DNA from: Sternotherus odoratus
Lineage: Eukaryota > Chordata > Testudines > Kinosternidae
Length of the DNA stretch: 64,000 bases
NCBI GenBank assembly: GCA_032164245.1
Contig: JAVMKO010000010.1
Span: 30,206,189-30,270,188 of the forward strand
Direction: 5' to 3'
Below the pieces are notes generated by a model. That model saw nothing but the letters and a program-made list of their open reading frames with translations. It was not told where the DNA came from and did not search any database. This document shows, one piece after another, positions 35,205-46,760 of the stretch (positions within the stretch are counted from its first letter, which is position 1; each line of letters opens with the position of its first letter). Both the position numbers and the translations under genes were made by a program.

Positions 35205-38200
35205 AATCTTGAAGAACTGTCATTACTCCAGAAGGTAACTTCTTTTATTTACATGTAACATTGATAAGTTTCCAACTTGAATATTATTTTTTTAAATCCC
35301 TAAGTACAACAGTATGGAAGTTAACAATGAATATCACTTGAGATAACTTGAGTTTGTTGTAACTTATTGCTTCTAAAGCAGTTGAGGTTCCCATATGATT
35401 AAAAACCAGTTTGTTAATTGTCTGTTTGTTTCAATATAATCATCCAATGCTTGCTTCATGCCTGGTATGCATATGCTCATGTTGCTCTGCCATTGTACTT
35501 TATTGCAAAGGTTGCACAAGCTAAAAGGCTGGGGGGGGGGGGGGGTTATGCTCACTTTTAACATTTTTAGCAATGTAAATGGAGATAATAAAGCCAATCA
35601 AACTCCACAGTATAGGCTGATTATCTGCCATGGTGGGTAAAGAATGTTTCCCTCCATGTATAGCACTGCACAGTTAGCTAAGTGCATTATGGGAGACTTC
35701 CTTTGGTACATCAGATATCAGCTGCTGCCCAGGTCAAGATGTTGGATTAGTTGAACTAGTGGTATCCAAGTCAATATGGCACATTTTATGTTGACTTGTT
35801 TGAACACTCTCCATTCACACATCATAAATGTTGTGTTGATTGATATACACATTCTTAAGTTGACATGCATGAAATTTGGAAGGAGTTTTGATGTCCAATA
35901 TGAGTTTTGATATATGGAACAAAAAGCAGACAAGCAACTGTTTATTTTGGGGGGGGAGGAGTTATGTCACCTTTTTCATTATAACAGATCACAACATGGT
36001 TTCTCTTTCCAGCATATTTCTTAAGTCAGCTCTGAATTAGAGTCCTATGTTGCTCAAGGATCAGAAGAGATAACACAAAAAAAATCTAGTGAGATCTTTA
36101 CATTGATCAAGGCTCTAATATCTGCATCCCCTGATGCTCGCCCCAGAAAGTTATGTATACACCTGAAAAATGCATGCTAGATCTATAAAGTGTACATATA
36201 CTAGCTGTGAAGGTTGTGGCATTTATAGTATAAATTATGAATGATTGAAATGAAGTGTATTTTAAGAGCTGATAGCTGAAAAGCAATGCAGTGTACTCCT
36301 AATCCAGTAGCATTGCCTTGAGCTACTCTGAGGCCTCTTTTTAAACTCAGACATTAGCACAAAGCACACCTCTGACTGCAGGCATTTAAAGATCAACAGG
36401 GGCCAAAAAAGCTTTTAAGATCCAGTGAAACCAGGAAAACAACCATGTTCCCTTTCAGTGTCAAGTTAGATTGCCATCTTATGAGTGCAGCTATTTCAGG
36501 TACAGAGTGCTTAGTGGTTTGGGTCTTGTTGTGTGGAGAAAGTGTTCCACGGAAAACATCTGTTTCTTTCACCTGCAAACCACAATGTGCTGTGAAAAGG
36601 CAGGACTGTAGCCACAGAGACCCAAGGGGATGTGGGAAATCTGGCTCAGAGGGATGAGCATGATTTTCTGAAACATGGTATCGAAAAGAACACTTAAAAG
36701 GAGAGGATGCTTTTAAAGCATATGATACGCCACAAATTGGATAGATCAGGTTGCTTTTAAGCTTCAAGTTCTTACTGGATGCTCTTGTTATGGTCATAAT
36801 GGTAATTGTTCAGTTCTGCTCAAAATCATGACAAAATATATGTATATTTGCAGTTACTGTAAAATTCTCATTGTTTTACTATAAGAGAATTAATTCTTAG
36901 TGGAGGAAAAAATCAATTGACAGCTACTGTACAGAAAACAGAACTTCTTTAGTGACTATAAAATGCACAATACAGTTGGTGTTTTTCTGGAAGTGCTCTC
37001 ATTACATATTTTTCAGTCTAAAGTCAGGTGCAGGTTTCATATGTGTTGTTACATCTGATGGCCAAATCCTGTGCTGGTATGAGTCATCAGAGTTCAGTCG
37101 AAGTCAATGGAAAACTTACACCCCTTGATGATTGGCCCTTAGTTCATTCTGAAAATATTTATCATTGCATAAGGGGCCAGATCTTCAGCTGGTGTAAATC
37201 AGCATCACTCCTTTGGTTTCCTGGAGCTCAGGATCTAACCCAAAGACCGTTACCTTTGGGATTGCTGTTTGATATCCCAAGCATTGTGCTGTGTTGAGTG
37301 GTAACTTCCATTGGTTTAGATAAATTCTGGAACAGTCTCAGTTGAATCGGTGTGGTGTAGTGTATTTTTTTCCCCACCTAAATTCCCTGTTCTGTTTATA
37401 TGAACTTATTGGGGACAGGTCAGCATTTTTATTTGTCAACTCTGTATCCGCCAACAAGCTGAACATCAAGAGTGAGGGAAAAGAGGCCAGAAACAGACTG
37501 AAGCTTCCAGAAAGAAAGATTAAAAAATCATCAAAATGGAATGTGACAGCAGAACAGGTTTAAAAAAAAAATTACAAGTGAAAGAGAGAGAACCCAAGGA
37601 CCACCTGCTTAGCATCCCAGGATACTGAGAGAGGGGTTGAATGAAATGACAATACCCCTAAGCCAGAGCTAAGACTTGCAAATCAAATTCCCAGCACTAG
37701 AGAAGTGTCTAGAGGTATTGATCACTCACTGATGAAGGGAACGGCTGCTGATTGGTAAGAAATGGTCAGCATGGATTCACAAGCCGGAGGTCATGAATAA
37801 TAGAGAAGCAACACAAGACAAGAGTACCACTGCTGTTCCAAAACCATAGCGGATCACCTCCTTTATAAAGAATAATCAGGTGGAAGGAGATTGCTCAGTA
37901 GTGTAACTTCAGGCATCAGATTTAGAATATTTATATTCCTTGGTATAAAAGTCTCAGAAACCAGCAGAATTGGGACAAACTTTTGTCCATTTAAAGCAGA
38001 TCGTATGAGTGTGGGAGGTCAAGTCTTATTTGCTCTGCTTGGACATTAAAAATCCTCTGGCACATTTTATAGGAGGAAGGGGTTGCCATGGTTAAAATGT
38101 ACCATCTTCCCATTTTTGTTCTGGTGGCTGAGTTCTGGCCTTTGCCCCAAAAGTGGCTATATTCCAGTGTCACAATAAGTATGTGGTTTCCTTACCATTT

Positions 38201-38595
38201 CAGGAGCTTCAGGTGACTAGCCCTGTGAAAATGAGAGTATTTATTTGGGTGGCTAAATGAAAATTTAGGTGCCTAACTTTTAAACAACCAAATCTGAGCA
38301 TTGGCCTCAAAGCTACATCATCCATCCATGGTGAATGAGGCCTCTCTAGTCTAGACATTCTGAACAGTAATGTGACAAAACTCTAGAAAAAGAAAACACC
38401 CTACATAATACATAATTCCTTGGATTTATTTTGCTGTGTTAACTGATTCCTTTTTTCAGGCATATATCAATGCACAGGAGTAACTATTCCCTAGCATATT
38501 TCCTTTTATCCTTAATAAATCTGTGTTAATGGCGTTCATTTCATCCGACTTGGTGTAATATCTACAGATTTTATTTTTTGTTTAATCTTACGAGG
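35205..38595. other. Intronic sequence, few features
   Basis: The stretch contains a G15 run at 35531-35545 and short stretches near 37070-37310 with 'gaagtcaatgg' motifs of the kind found in worn dispersed repeats. The minus-strand frame 36393-36797 has no recognised domain. Nothing else is supported. Confidence 0.45.
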
Positions 38596-38599
38596 AAGG

Positions 38600-38830
38600 A
38601 TGACTTTTGTCACTAAGACACAGGACTCGGAGCCAGGAGATACATGTTCTACCCCTGCTGCTGTCTGTGTGACCTTGGGCAAACTTGTCTTGGTTTCTCC
38701 AGTCTATAAACGGGATAATAATATGCAGCTATTCCTCAGGGGTGCTGTACTGCTGTGCTTATTGCTGTTTGTAATGCACTTTGAGATCCTTGAATGCAAA
38801 TTGGTAGTGCAAACCACACTTTTATGGCTT
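38600..38830 (+). repeat. MIR-type SINE
   Basis: The landmarks in order are 'cacaggactcggagccagga', 'ctgtgtgaccttgggcaaac', 'cttggtttctccagtctata' and 'gggtgctgtactgctgtgct'. This is a nearly complete core and the best-preserved MIR copy in the window. Confidence 0.85.
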
Positions 38831-38942
38831 ACACTTTCAGATTAATTACAGTACAGCCATACAATATGTGCAGACTTCAGATGTAAGCCTTTTCAGAAAG
38901 GAGATGCTTAGCAGCACATAGATCCGGGAGTGTACCCTACGG

Positions 38943-39295
38943 CAGTGATCCCCAACCTTTTACTCACCGCGGACCGGTGAACGCGGGCGAGTAAGGCTTG
39001 CGGCCCGGGGGCTCTGTGCGGATGTATGTCCGCCGAAAACCCGCAGAACTCAGTGGCTCATCTTTCGTTTTATATTGTCGGCTCCTATATGTCCGCCGAA
39101 AAGCCGCAGGAAAACGGCGGCGGGAAAGCCGCAAAAAGCGGAAGTCTTAGCAGACCGGAAGAGAACGCAACCGGATGCGGAAGGGAAGGAGGCCGGATGC
39201 GGAAGGGGCGGGCCTGAGGGGAACGCGGCCGCGGACCGGTACCAAATGCTCCACGGACCGGTACCGGTCCACGGACCGGGGGTTGGGGACCACTG
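38943..39295. mobile_element. Non-autonomous hAT element, TSD CCCTAYGG
   Basis: Ends cagtgatccccaacctttt and the complement of ggttggggaccactg are inverted. The flanks ccctacgg (38935-38942) and ccctatgg (39296-39303) agree at 7 of 8 bases. The 353-bp interior has a duplicated 'tatgtccgccgaaaa' unit and a GC-rich palindromic right part built on 'ggaccggtacc'. It has no transposase. Confidence 0.9.
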
Positions 39296-39442
39296 CCCTA
39301 TGGAGTTAAACATCCAAACAACTTAGGATCCCTGGAGAGTCAAACTCAAGACTGAACATTATTGGCACTTCAAATCAATAACCATTGATTGCAAAGAGTA
39401 ATATTAATTCTACTTTGTGTTGAGATAAATTTCCTAATCTAT

Positions 39443-39907
39443 TGTCACGGAGTGCCCGGGCGATAGTCTGGAACCGCTCCCTATGAAGCCAGACCGGACT
39501 CCAGGTGGAGGGCCCCTTCTCCGTACACAGCCTGTTTCCCAGGCCAGGAGCTTCAGGGGTACCCACTTCCACCTTCCTGCGTCTAACACAGACCATGCAG
39601 CGAGCGAGCGTGAGCCCTCAGCTGGATCCATCTTGGGGCCAGAGAGCGAGATTGCTCCTCTCCCCTTCTCAGCTAGACCCAGACTGACCACACCCTCCCC
39701 AGCCCATCTGTGCTTTCCTTTGTCTGTTTCCCAGGCTGGAGATATCACCTGACCTCCCTTCTCCTCCTGGGGTCAGATTACAGCATCAGGGATGCACACC
39801 TTGAGAGGGGAGGCGTTCCCTCCTTGCTTCCAGCGTCAGTCCCTACTCCTTAAGAAACGCATAGGGGAAACTGAGGCGCACACACACAGTACTCCCACTT
39901 CGTCACA
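39443..39907. mobile_element. Solo LTR, TSD TCTAT
   Basis: A 465-bp segment begins tgtcacggagtgcccggg and ends acttcgtcaca, with TG...CA ends. It is flanked by the perfect 5-bp duplication TCTAT (39438-39442 and 39908-39912). There are no internal genes, so it is a solo LTR. It differs from the LTR at 22.8 kb and so represents a second family. Confidence 0.88.
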
Positions 39908-40355
39908 TCTATCTCATTTAAATTAAGGGGTTGCCATACTTCATATCAGAAGGCTTGAATTAGGTGAATACAAATTTTAGAGTTTGGATCAGGAGACTTG
40001 TGGTTTGTCTTTCTAGAACCACTTCTTAGAAGTCTTCCATTTGCTACCATATAAAGAAACTTAAGTGCTCAGTGAGGAACTGGTCCCAAAATCCTTATTC
40101 AGGCCAAACTCCCATTTACCTTAGTGCCCGAGTCGGGGCTGCAAGATCAGGCTTGTTGTGAGACTGTTTCCAAAGACACCATTGCATATCTAAAAGTAGC
40201 CTTATAACCTCACAATGTGTATCATCAAAGACACAATGAAGGGAGCTAAGGGAAATGATGCAGGAGAGTATTGCATAGTATGGTATTTCAGTCACGTGAA
40301 TTAGAAAAAATAGTCAAATAAATGACTTTCTAATGGTATTCCCTCACTCTTCCAG

Positions 40356-40418
40356 AGGCCATGATCAAGGATGATATGAACAACTACATCAGTCAATATT
40401 ACAATGAGCCCAGCAGTG
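40356..40418 (+). CDS. TMEM266: TMEM266 exon: short cytoplasmic-tail exon
   Basis: This 63-bp exon lies between the acceptor cactcttccag (ending 40355) and the donor gtgagt at 40419. Joined to its neighbours it reads EAMIKDDMNNYISQYYNEPSS, followed by an Asp split across the next junction. The segment closely matches the conserved MKDDM-N-YISQYYN stretch of the mammalian TMEM266 tail. It is too short to stand out as an open frame and is supported by in-frame splicing on both sides and by the residue match. Confidence 0.9.
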
Positions 40419-41420
40419 GTGAGTTTTCTTTAAAGATTTAGATTTAGACTGAATTTCAGCGTATCTGGCATGTGTAACTGCTCCAATCTCTAAACCTATT
40501 GTGTTTTCCATGAAAGTTTATATCAAGGTGATAGTCTCTAAGGGATAAGGGACCTGATCTTGCTCCCACTGAAGTCACCCATACTGGTTTCAAGATCCAA
40601 GTGTGCATTTTTCCTAGAGTAAGTTATCCAGTCAATAGAGTGGTTCAAATGGCCATGGAAAAGAACTTAGGAAATAAATTAATAGAAAATCAATTGGAAG
40701 TTAACTTAGATAACCCCCTTGCTGGGAACCTTTTAGAAAGGTTAAACTGAATGAATGAAGGATATGAAACTCAACACCAGACAACATTGACTTGTGAGCA
40801 GTAGCACTGCATCACGGATTTTCAAATGGATTTTTTACTTAGAGTTGAATTGTAGCCACTAAAGGGTCATAAGATATCATTTTGCACTGCACTGAATGGC
40901 TTTCATACACGAATCCCCAGTAGTTTGGATTTTAAAGGATATGCAATAAAGCAAAGAGGCAAAGCATCTGACTCTGTGCAAATTTGGTTAACAAAAATAC
41001 CACTGCTTATATGGCATTTTTATGTTCCACTTAAAACAATTTACTCCCAAATATATTTAAAAATAATCAGGAGTATATCATACCATATATACCTTCCTGT
41101 GTCCTTATGAACACAGATTCCATTATGGGACATTTGTAAATACAGCATTTTTTGGATACAGAAATTTAAACTGTAAGCTCTTTAGAGTAGGGGCTGTCAT
41201 TTTTGTTCTGTGTTTGTACGCCACCCAGAACAATGGGGTCGTTTTTTATTAGTAGCGCTCCTAGGCACTACAGAAAATACTAATAAAATAATATTTCTGT
41301 GAATCCAGTCAGTTCTCTCCACTTACCAAACAACTATGTGAAAATGCACTGTCGAGACTGTCTTCACAGATTTCAGAGGCAGGCCATTTTCAATTGACAT
41401 TTCTGTTGTTTTACTTCCAG
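40419..41420 (+). other. TMEM266 intron with MIR tail
   Basis: An intron of about 1.0 kb between the short exon and the terminal exon. Apart from the SINE tail at 41170-41292 nothing is recognised. Confidence 0.6.
41170..41292 (+). repeat. MIR-type SINE tail
   Basis: The segment contains ctgtaagctctttagagtag, 'ttctgtgtttgtacgccacc', 'gctcctaggcactaca' and the A/T-rich 'aatactaataaaataa' end. It is the same tail type as at 900-990 and 3.8 kb. Confidence 0.75.
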
Positions 41421-42031
41421 ACAGCGGAGTTCCTGGAGCTGGTATTTGTGTCATTACCACAACAGCCATTGACGTGCACCATCCCAACATATCTTCTGAC
41501 CTGTTCACAGTGGAAGTGCCCATGAAGATAGGAAGTAATGGAACTTCTGCTAGTGTCACATCAGGCAGTGCCTCCAGATCTACAGACAGCTCTGTAACCA
41601 GAGCCCAGAATGACAGCAGCCAAACCTTTGGCTCTTCCACAGACTGTAGTACCACCCGGGAGGAACCTTCTGAATACTGCCCCTTAAACAGGGCTGGGAA
41701 TGCAAAACATGATCAAATCGATTCTGCAAGGCATAGGGTTAGCAATGCAGTAGTTCAGGAACTGTTATCATCGTTGTCAGAGGATTCTTGCTTGACACAA
41801 AAAGGCTTGGATCCAGTCAACCTTAAATTGCCTAGTCCAGCAGGGTCCACCAAAGCCAGTCCTGAGCTGGAACATAGAGTGAACATTTATAACAAGAAGA
41901 ACCAAGAGAGTTTTGATGTGCTCCAGATTAAGCCAGTTATTCACCTTCAGCAAACAGCTTCAGTGATCAATGAAAAGTACAAATCTTTGGAATCCAAAGA
42001 GCAAAAGATGAATAGGGTCCCAGATTCATAG
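41421..42031 (+). CDS. TMEM266: TMEM266 terminal coding exon
   Basis: The last coding exon follows the acceptor tttacttccag and ends at the TAG at 42029-42031. It encodes about 203 residues of serine/threonine-rich cytoplasmic tail. Blocks recognisable from mammalian TMEM266 are DSGVPGAGICVITTTAIDVH, PNISSDLFTVEVP, a Ser-rich stretch with SSVTRAQNDSSQT, VVQELLSSLSEDSC, SPELEHRVNIYNKKNQESF and the C-terminal SLESKEQKMNRVPDS. The five exons in the window add up to 1116 bp, or 371 residues plus stop, with no frame break, so the gene looks intact here. The tail has no known catalytic motif. Its conserved blocks are probably interaction or phosphorylation sites, which is inference. Confidence 0.95.
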
Positions 42032-42670
42032 TTGTCCACAGTGGTAGGAAAAGACGAGACATTCTAGAGCTTTAATGGCACCCTCAGAACAATCGCTGGC
42101 TGGATATCCTGCTCCTTGCGTGGTTTGAATGAATTGAATATTCATAAAATGCATGAGTTCTGAGAGCCAACATGAATCCATGAATATTTCTAGCTTCAGA
42201 GGTCCTCAGGCCAAGCCCTGGAGGAAGAGAAAACGTTCTCTATTACAAAACAATGACTTTGAAGATGTACATATTCTTAATATTGGTTTTGTGAGCTTTT
42301 TTTAAAAATACAGAAACAATTTTTATGGCACTCTGAACAGCCTTCTATCAGGTCAAGCTTCAGCAGGGTATGGTACATGCAGATGTAAACTTCTCCTTCT
42401 ACGATTTCTTACTGTCCCTTTGTACATGACGACGGCTGTAAACCCCTTTGTACAAATTCTGCAATTATTTTTGTTCTTCCCAAAATCTTTTTTCAAGGAG
42501 CACTTTGGGTGATGCAGATTAAAGGGAAAAAGTGTGATCTGGTTTTATTTTAGCATGAGCTCTTTATAAATATTTTGGAAAAGAAAAGGTTGTTTTCACT
42601 TTCAAGTCAACACGAGTGAAAAATGGACATTTTGCAAATTCAATTTTAATTAAAAAAACAAAAACAAAAT
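42032..42670 (+). other. TMEM266: TMEM266 3' UTR (end approximate)
   Basis: AT-rich non-coding sequence follows the TMEM266 stop directly. No canonical AATAAA is seen in the first 650 bp, but the variant ATTAAA occurs at 42518-42523 and again at 42649-42654. The latter is followed by A-rich and then GT-rich sequence, so it is the better candidate for the polyadenylation site. A longer UTR cannot be excluded. Confidence 0.45.
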
Positions 42671-43719
42671 AGACGTTCATTCAGTGTTTTTATTCACGGA
42701 TTTAGAGGTAGGCTAGATTCATGAGATACAGTAATTACTTTGGCTTTAAATCTTCCATTTTGGAAATTATTTTAATCTCCTTTACATTTGACTCAGTTTA
42801 ATGAAGTAGTACACTGAACTCACTTGAATGTACAGTGACTAGAGAGAGAGGACACAAACGTTTTATACTCACAAGAACTTTTAAGACAATATGAAACTTA
42901 ATGCTAAGGTTCTCCTGTAACCTAGTAGTATCTAGCAGTAGGTGTAATGCCTTTGGCCCAGATCCTCCGCTGTGGCTGAGGAGTGCACAACACAACGCAG
43001 GAGTTTATGCCAAGGTAGATGGGCCAGCTGTGTGCTCAGCTCATGCCCAGGGATAAGTTAGGAGAGCCAGAAGGCTGCTTGTTGTAACACGAGATGCCCG
43101 CTAATAGCGTCAAGTGCCCAATATGAAGGCCAAACATCTCTTCCCCAGCTGCATTCTGCTAAAAGGCCACAGAGAGAGGGATGACATAAAGGTCAGTATA
43201 CCAGTTGTATGCCACTAGCAGATCCCCCTGCAGTGGAATAATCCTCCCATGGCCAGTTATTATTTATTATTATTTGCATGCCAAATTTAAGACTTATTTG
43301 CTTCCGTGGTGCGACCCAAAGCAACCCCAACATAGCTCATAGTTTGGGGCACTGAGTTTATTTCTATTTATTTATAGTTGAAAGATTTACAGTTTACAGA
43401 ACAGATCCAGTGAAAGTCCATGTGCTTTTCTGTCCCTTTTAGATACTGCACTGGTTGTATGGGAAGGTGTGTTGATCAAATCCACTTTTACAAGAATTAG
43501 GGGCCCAACTATCCAGGCAAACACACACATGCAGCTCCAAGAGTTTCAGTGAAAGTTACCCATGCACTGTCAGGGAGTCAGGTCCATGAAGACTTGCTCA
43601 TAAGTGAAAATTGGGTATTATCAAAGGAAACGATTGGTTAATATCTCAGGAAAGTATCCATTTTACAGTCTACCTGCTAGACTGGCGCACTTGCAAGTAT
43701 TCCAGTTGTAGGTTGAGAT
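42671..43719. other. Sequence beyond the TMEM266 3' end
   Basis: Intergenic or distal UTR sequence. No supported feature. Confidence 0.45.
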
Positions 43720-43724
43720 AAGAG

Positions 43725-43930
43725 CATAGGACCTGTCATCATCAGGTCAGACCAATAGTACATTAGTCCACCAGTGGCCATTACTGGGTGATTCAAAGGA
43801 AGGATTAAAACCTGCCCAGTGCACCTAATTGTGTATTACTGTACCATGAAGAGACAGGAGACTTTCTGACCTCAGTTGGTGATCTGCATATGTTCCTTAG
43901 CTAGCAAAACTGCTGCTGCTGTTTTTAGTC
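43725..43930 (+). repeat. Dispersed 'gtcagaccaatagt' repeat
   Basis: The stretch reads 'agagcataggacctgtcatc', 'atcaggtcagaccaatagta' and 'cagtggccattactgggtg'. This resembles a common turtle repeat ('gggtcagaccaaaggtccatc ... cagtggccaatgccagg') that I cannot assign to a class. Confidence 0.5.
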
Positions 43931-44589
43931 ATATAAAGTTTTATGAAACTTACTTTTGCATCCTGGAGTTCCATTATAAGTGATATCCGTGTTCTAGTTT
44001 TAATTTGCTGCATCCTAATTTCAGTGATTGCCCCCTTATTCTTCTGTTAGACGGCTGTCTACAAACAAATTCACAAAATACAACTGTTTCTGCTCACACA
44101 ACTAAGTGGACAGTAAAGGCCAATTTTTTCAGGAGTGCTCATCATTCACAATTGGAGCCAGGTTTTCAAAAGAGCACGGCTGCTTTGGAAGCACCTAAAT
44201 GGGAGCTGCTGGGTGATAAGTACATTTGAAAATGGCCATAAATGCGGTTAATCAAAAAGCTCTCCAGCAGAAAAGGCACAACTGCTTTCCTTTTTTTTAA
44301 GCCAGAGATCCTTTCAAGGTAGCCAACTGCAACTTTTTGTGTTTTGAATTGAAGTATGTGATGTCTGGTTTTAATGAAACACCATATATTGTCCTACTGT
44401 TTGCTAGATTGATACATTTCTCCACCATATACTTCCCCAAACTTATACCTGCTGCCCTAGGGAATGTTACAAAGTAGATGTGAATTTCCATATGGCTCCC
44501 CTTCCGGATCAATCTACAAATGCCTCATTTATATATTTGGACAATAAATGCGTATTCATTTGCATTTTGCTGAGTCTTGTGGCGAGCGT

Positions 44590-44765
44590 GGTGAGTGGGT
44601 AGAATGAGCTTCCAAGTGAAGTGGTAAAGTCAAGTACCAATATATTTAAACAAAAATTGGATGACTGTGTGGAATTTGATAGATTGAAGGGGATCGTTAG
44701 TTCTGTGCTTGGGAGAAGCCAACTCCCTTGCTGGGGAATGGAGGGAATTTTGCATTGATCATTCT
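44590..44765 (+). repeat. LINE 3' end fragment (L3/CR1-like)
   Basis: The sequence 'ggtagaatgagcttccaagt' followed by 'aaattggatgactgtgtgg' follows the pattern at the end of L3/CR1-type LINEs (gaat-gagct-cca-a-gaagtggt ... ttaaa-aaaatt-gatg). It is strongly diverged. Confidence 0.45.
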
Positions 44766-45134
44766 TTTTCCACAGATCAGCAATGGATTTTTTTTTCTTT
44801 GCATGGGAGCATTTTGCCTTTCAGTCACACACCCAGCTTTTAAAAAGTATCCAGTCAAACACTGATGTCAAACTCCTTCCAGGCATGCAGCATTCCTGGC
44901 TGGCATTTGGTACTGTACAGCTGTGTAACTATTTTTTAAAAAGCCAAGATAAACACTTATGCACAAGCTTAACTTTACTACCGAGAGAAGTATTAGAGAT
45001 GTGTTATGAACAGCAGTAAAATTAAGCACATGTTTGCAGGATCAGGACTGAAGAATTCATTTTTATCAAATTGCGAAGTATGAATTAAATGTTGTACCCC
45101 TTGTGTGCTGTGGGTATTTGTAATTTACATAGAT

Positions 45135-45675
45135 AAGTGGCCAGTCCTAAGGTCCCTCGGAGCTGCGCACCCATGCAGCAGGGGCCTGGAGAGGAGAGAG
45201 GTGGGGAGGGGGTGCAAGTTGGGGTGTGAAGGGCTGTCTGCCGTGGGCCTCGCCTCTGGCTCTGGGAACTTGCTGCTGCCAGCAGGGAGAGAAAGGCCCC
45301 TCCTCCCGGAGCTCCATACTGCCAGCGGGGGAAGAGGGTGGGGGGTGTTCTCTGGCCCTAGGCCCCAGGCAGCCTGCCTGCACACCCCCCCAGCTGGAGC
45401 CCCCCCCTCCCCCCAAGGCTCTGACCCAACCCTTGAGTCCCCCAATCCCTCATTCCTGGCCCAACCTCAGAGCCCACACCTCAGCTGGAGCCCTCACCCC
45501 ACCACCACCCCCAACCCTTTGCCTCAGCCCTGAGCTTCTCCCACTCCAAACCCCTCCCGCTATTAATTTTGTTACATGCACCAATATGATTTGTCACATA
45601 TGAGATCACCGCCATATGGGTGCACGTAACAAAATTCATTCTGCACATGAATGGGAAAAATTACAGAGCACACTG
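45135..45675. repeat. GC-rich dispersed repeat, unclassified (copy 2)
   Basis: A GC-rich block with C-rich stretches, followed by 'gtaacaaaattcattctgca' and 'gaatgggaaaaattacagag', which parallels the end of copy 1 near 5165-5213. Overlapping frames of 90-140 codons on both strands are Pro/Gly/Ser-rich artefacts. Confidence 0.5.
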
Positions 45676-46239
45676 GCGGTCACTGCATTAAATAAGCTTA
45701 TGAAGTTCAGCGTATACCTTGCAAGGTAAGTGTGATGTGGTGAAATTAGAAATGTATTACTAATATAGTAATCTGCTCTGCTTTTCTGTGTGCCACAGGG
45801 AAAAGGCTGGGAGAAAGCATGGTGGGGAGGGAAGGGATGTGCTACTAACAAGCCAGCTGACCTGTCACCAGATTTTGATTTAATGGGGCTATAATTGGAA
45901 GAGATGAGGCTTAAATTTCCAATATCCTAATTTAATGAGACACTAGCTTCAGGGTCTATATCCACGGCTATATCCTGTGGCTATATCCACGAAGGTTAAC
46001 TTCTGTTCAGGTACAGCACTCAAAATGGCTGCCCATTCTTACATACAACAGGCAGAGCTTATTCAATTTAAATGTTAAGGTATCATACTAGCTCTTAGAC
46101 AGTGTCAGCAGGTGGAGACGTCAACGGTGCAGAATTTTTGCCATTCACTCCTGTTCACAAATGTTTGTTGGTGCCTCTCTCTCTCCTACCTCCCCACCCC
46201 CCATCCTGCACTAAGTGATTGTTTCATGCAGCATACAGT

Positions 46240-46760
46240 GATGTTGGCTGCGGGATGACACTCGCTGGAATGCCACACAGGCATGAAGCCAAATTGCAAC
46301 TGCGTTGGCCCGGCGGGCAGCACTCGTTAAATACAAAGCAATGCAGTCAGGGGAGAACAGGTGCAGCAACAGTTTCAAGTGCTACAAAGGCCATTGAGAT
46401 GCAAGGCTCCTTCCCTTCTGCCCCCCCCATGTTTCCGTTTCGGCTTTAAGCAGTCAGTAGAAAATGATGGATTTTGGCTGCCTTGGTGCCAGTGCAGGGA
46501 GTGGGGACATTTGGAATTGGTGTCTGGCAAATATTTAATCTAATTAGCTCCAGCGCTGATTGAACGTCTGTTGTTGAAATTTATTGGTGGTGGATGAGAC
46601 TGCTGGCAGAGTTTTGTGCAGTAGCACTCTGTTCCCATCCTGTACACAATCTGGCTGATCGCTCTGGGTATGTGGGAAATGAAGCAGCAAGTGTTCCTTC
46701 CCTCCCATCAACCACCTTTTCAATGTTTGGTTTTGCATGGCTTTCACATTATCCACAGGC
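46240..46760. promoter_or_regulatory. Possible conserved non-coding block (tentative)
   Basis: This unique-looking stretch has balanced base composition, lacks repeat hallmarks and contains a homeodomain-like core ctaattag next to 'cagcgctg' near 46539-46557. Its look suggests a conserved non-coding element, but I have no alignment. It lies between TMEM266 and ETFA. Confidence 0.2.

Noticed and set aside
45105..45603. Overlapping 106-142-codon frames on both strands
   Set aside because: They lie in a GC-rich dispersed repeat and are of low complexity, with no domain or splice context.
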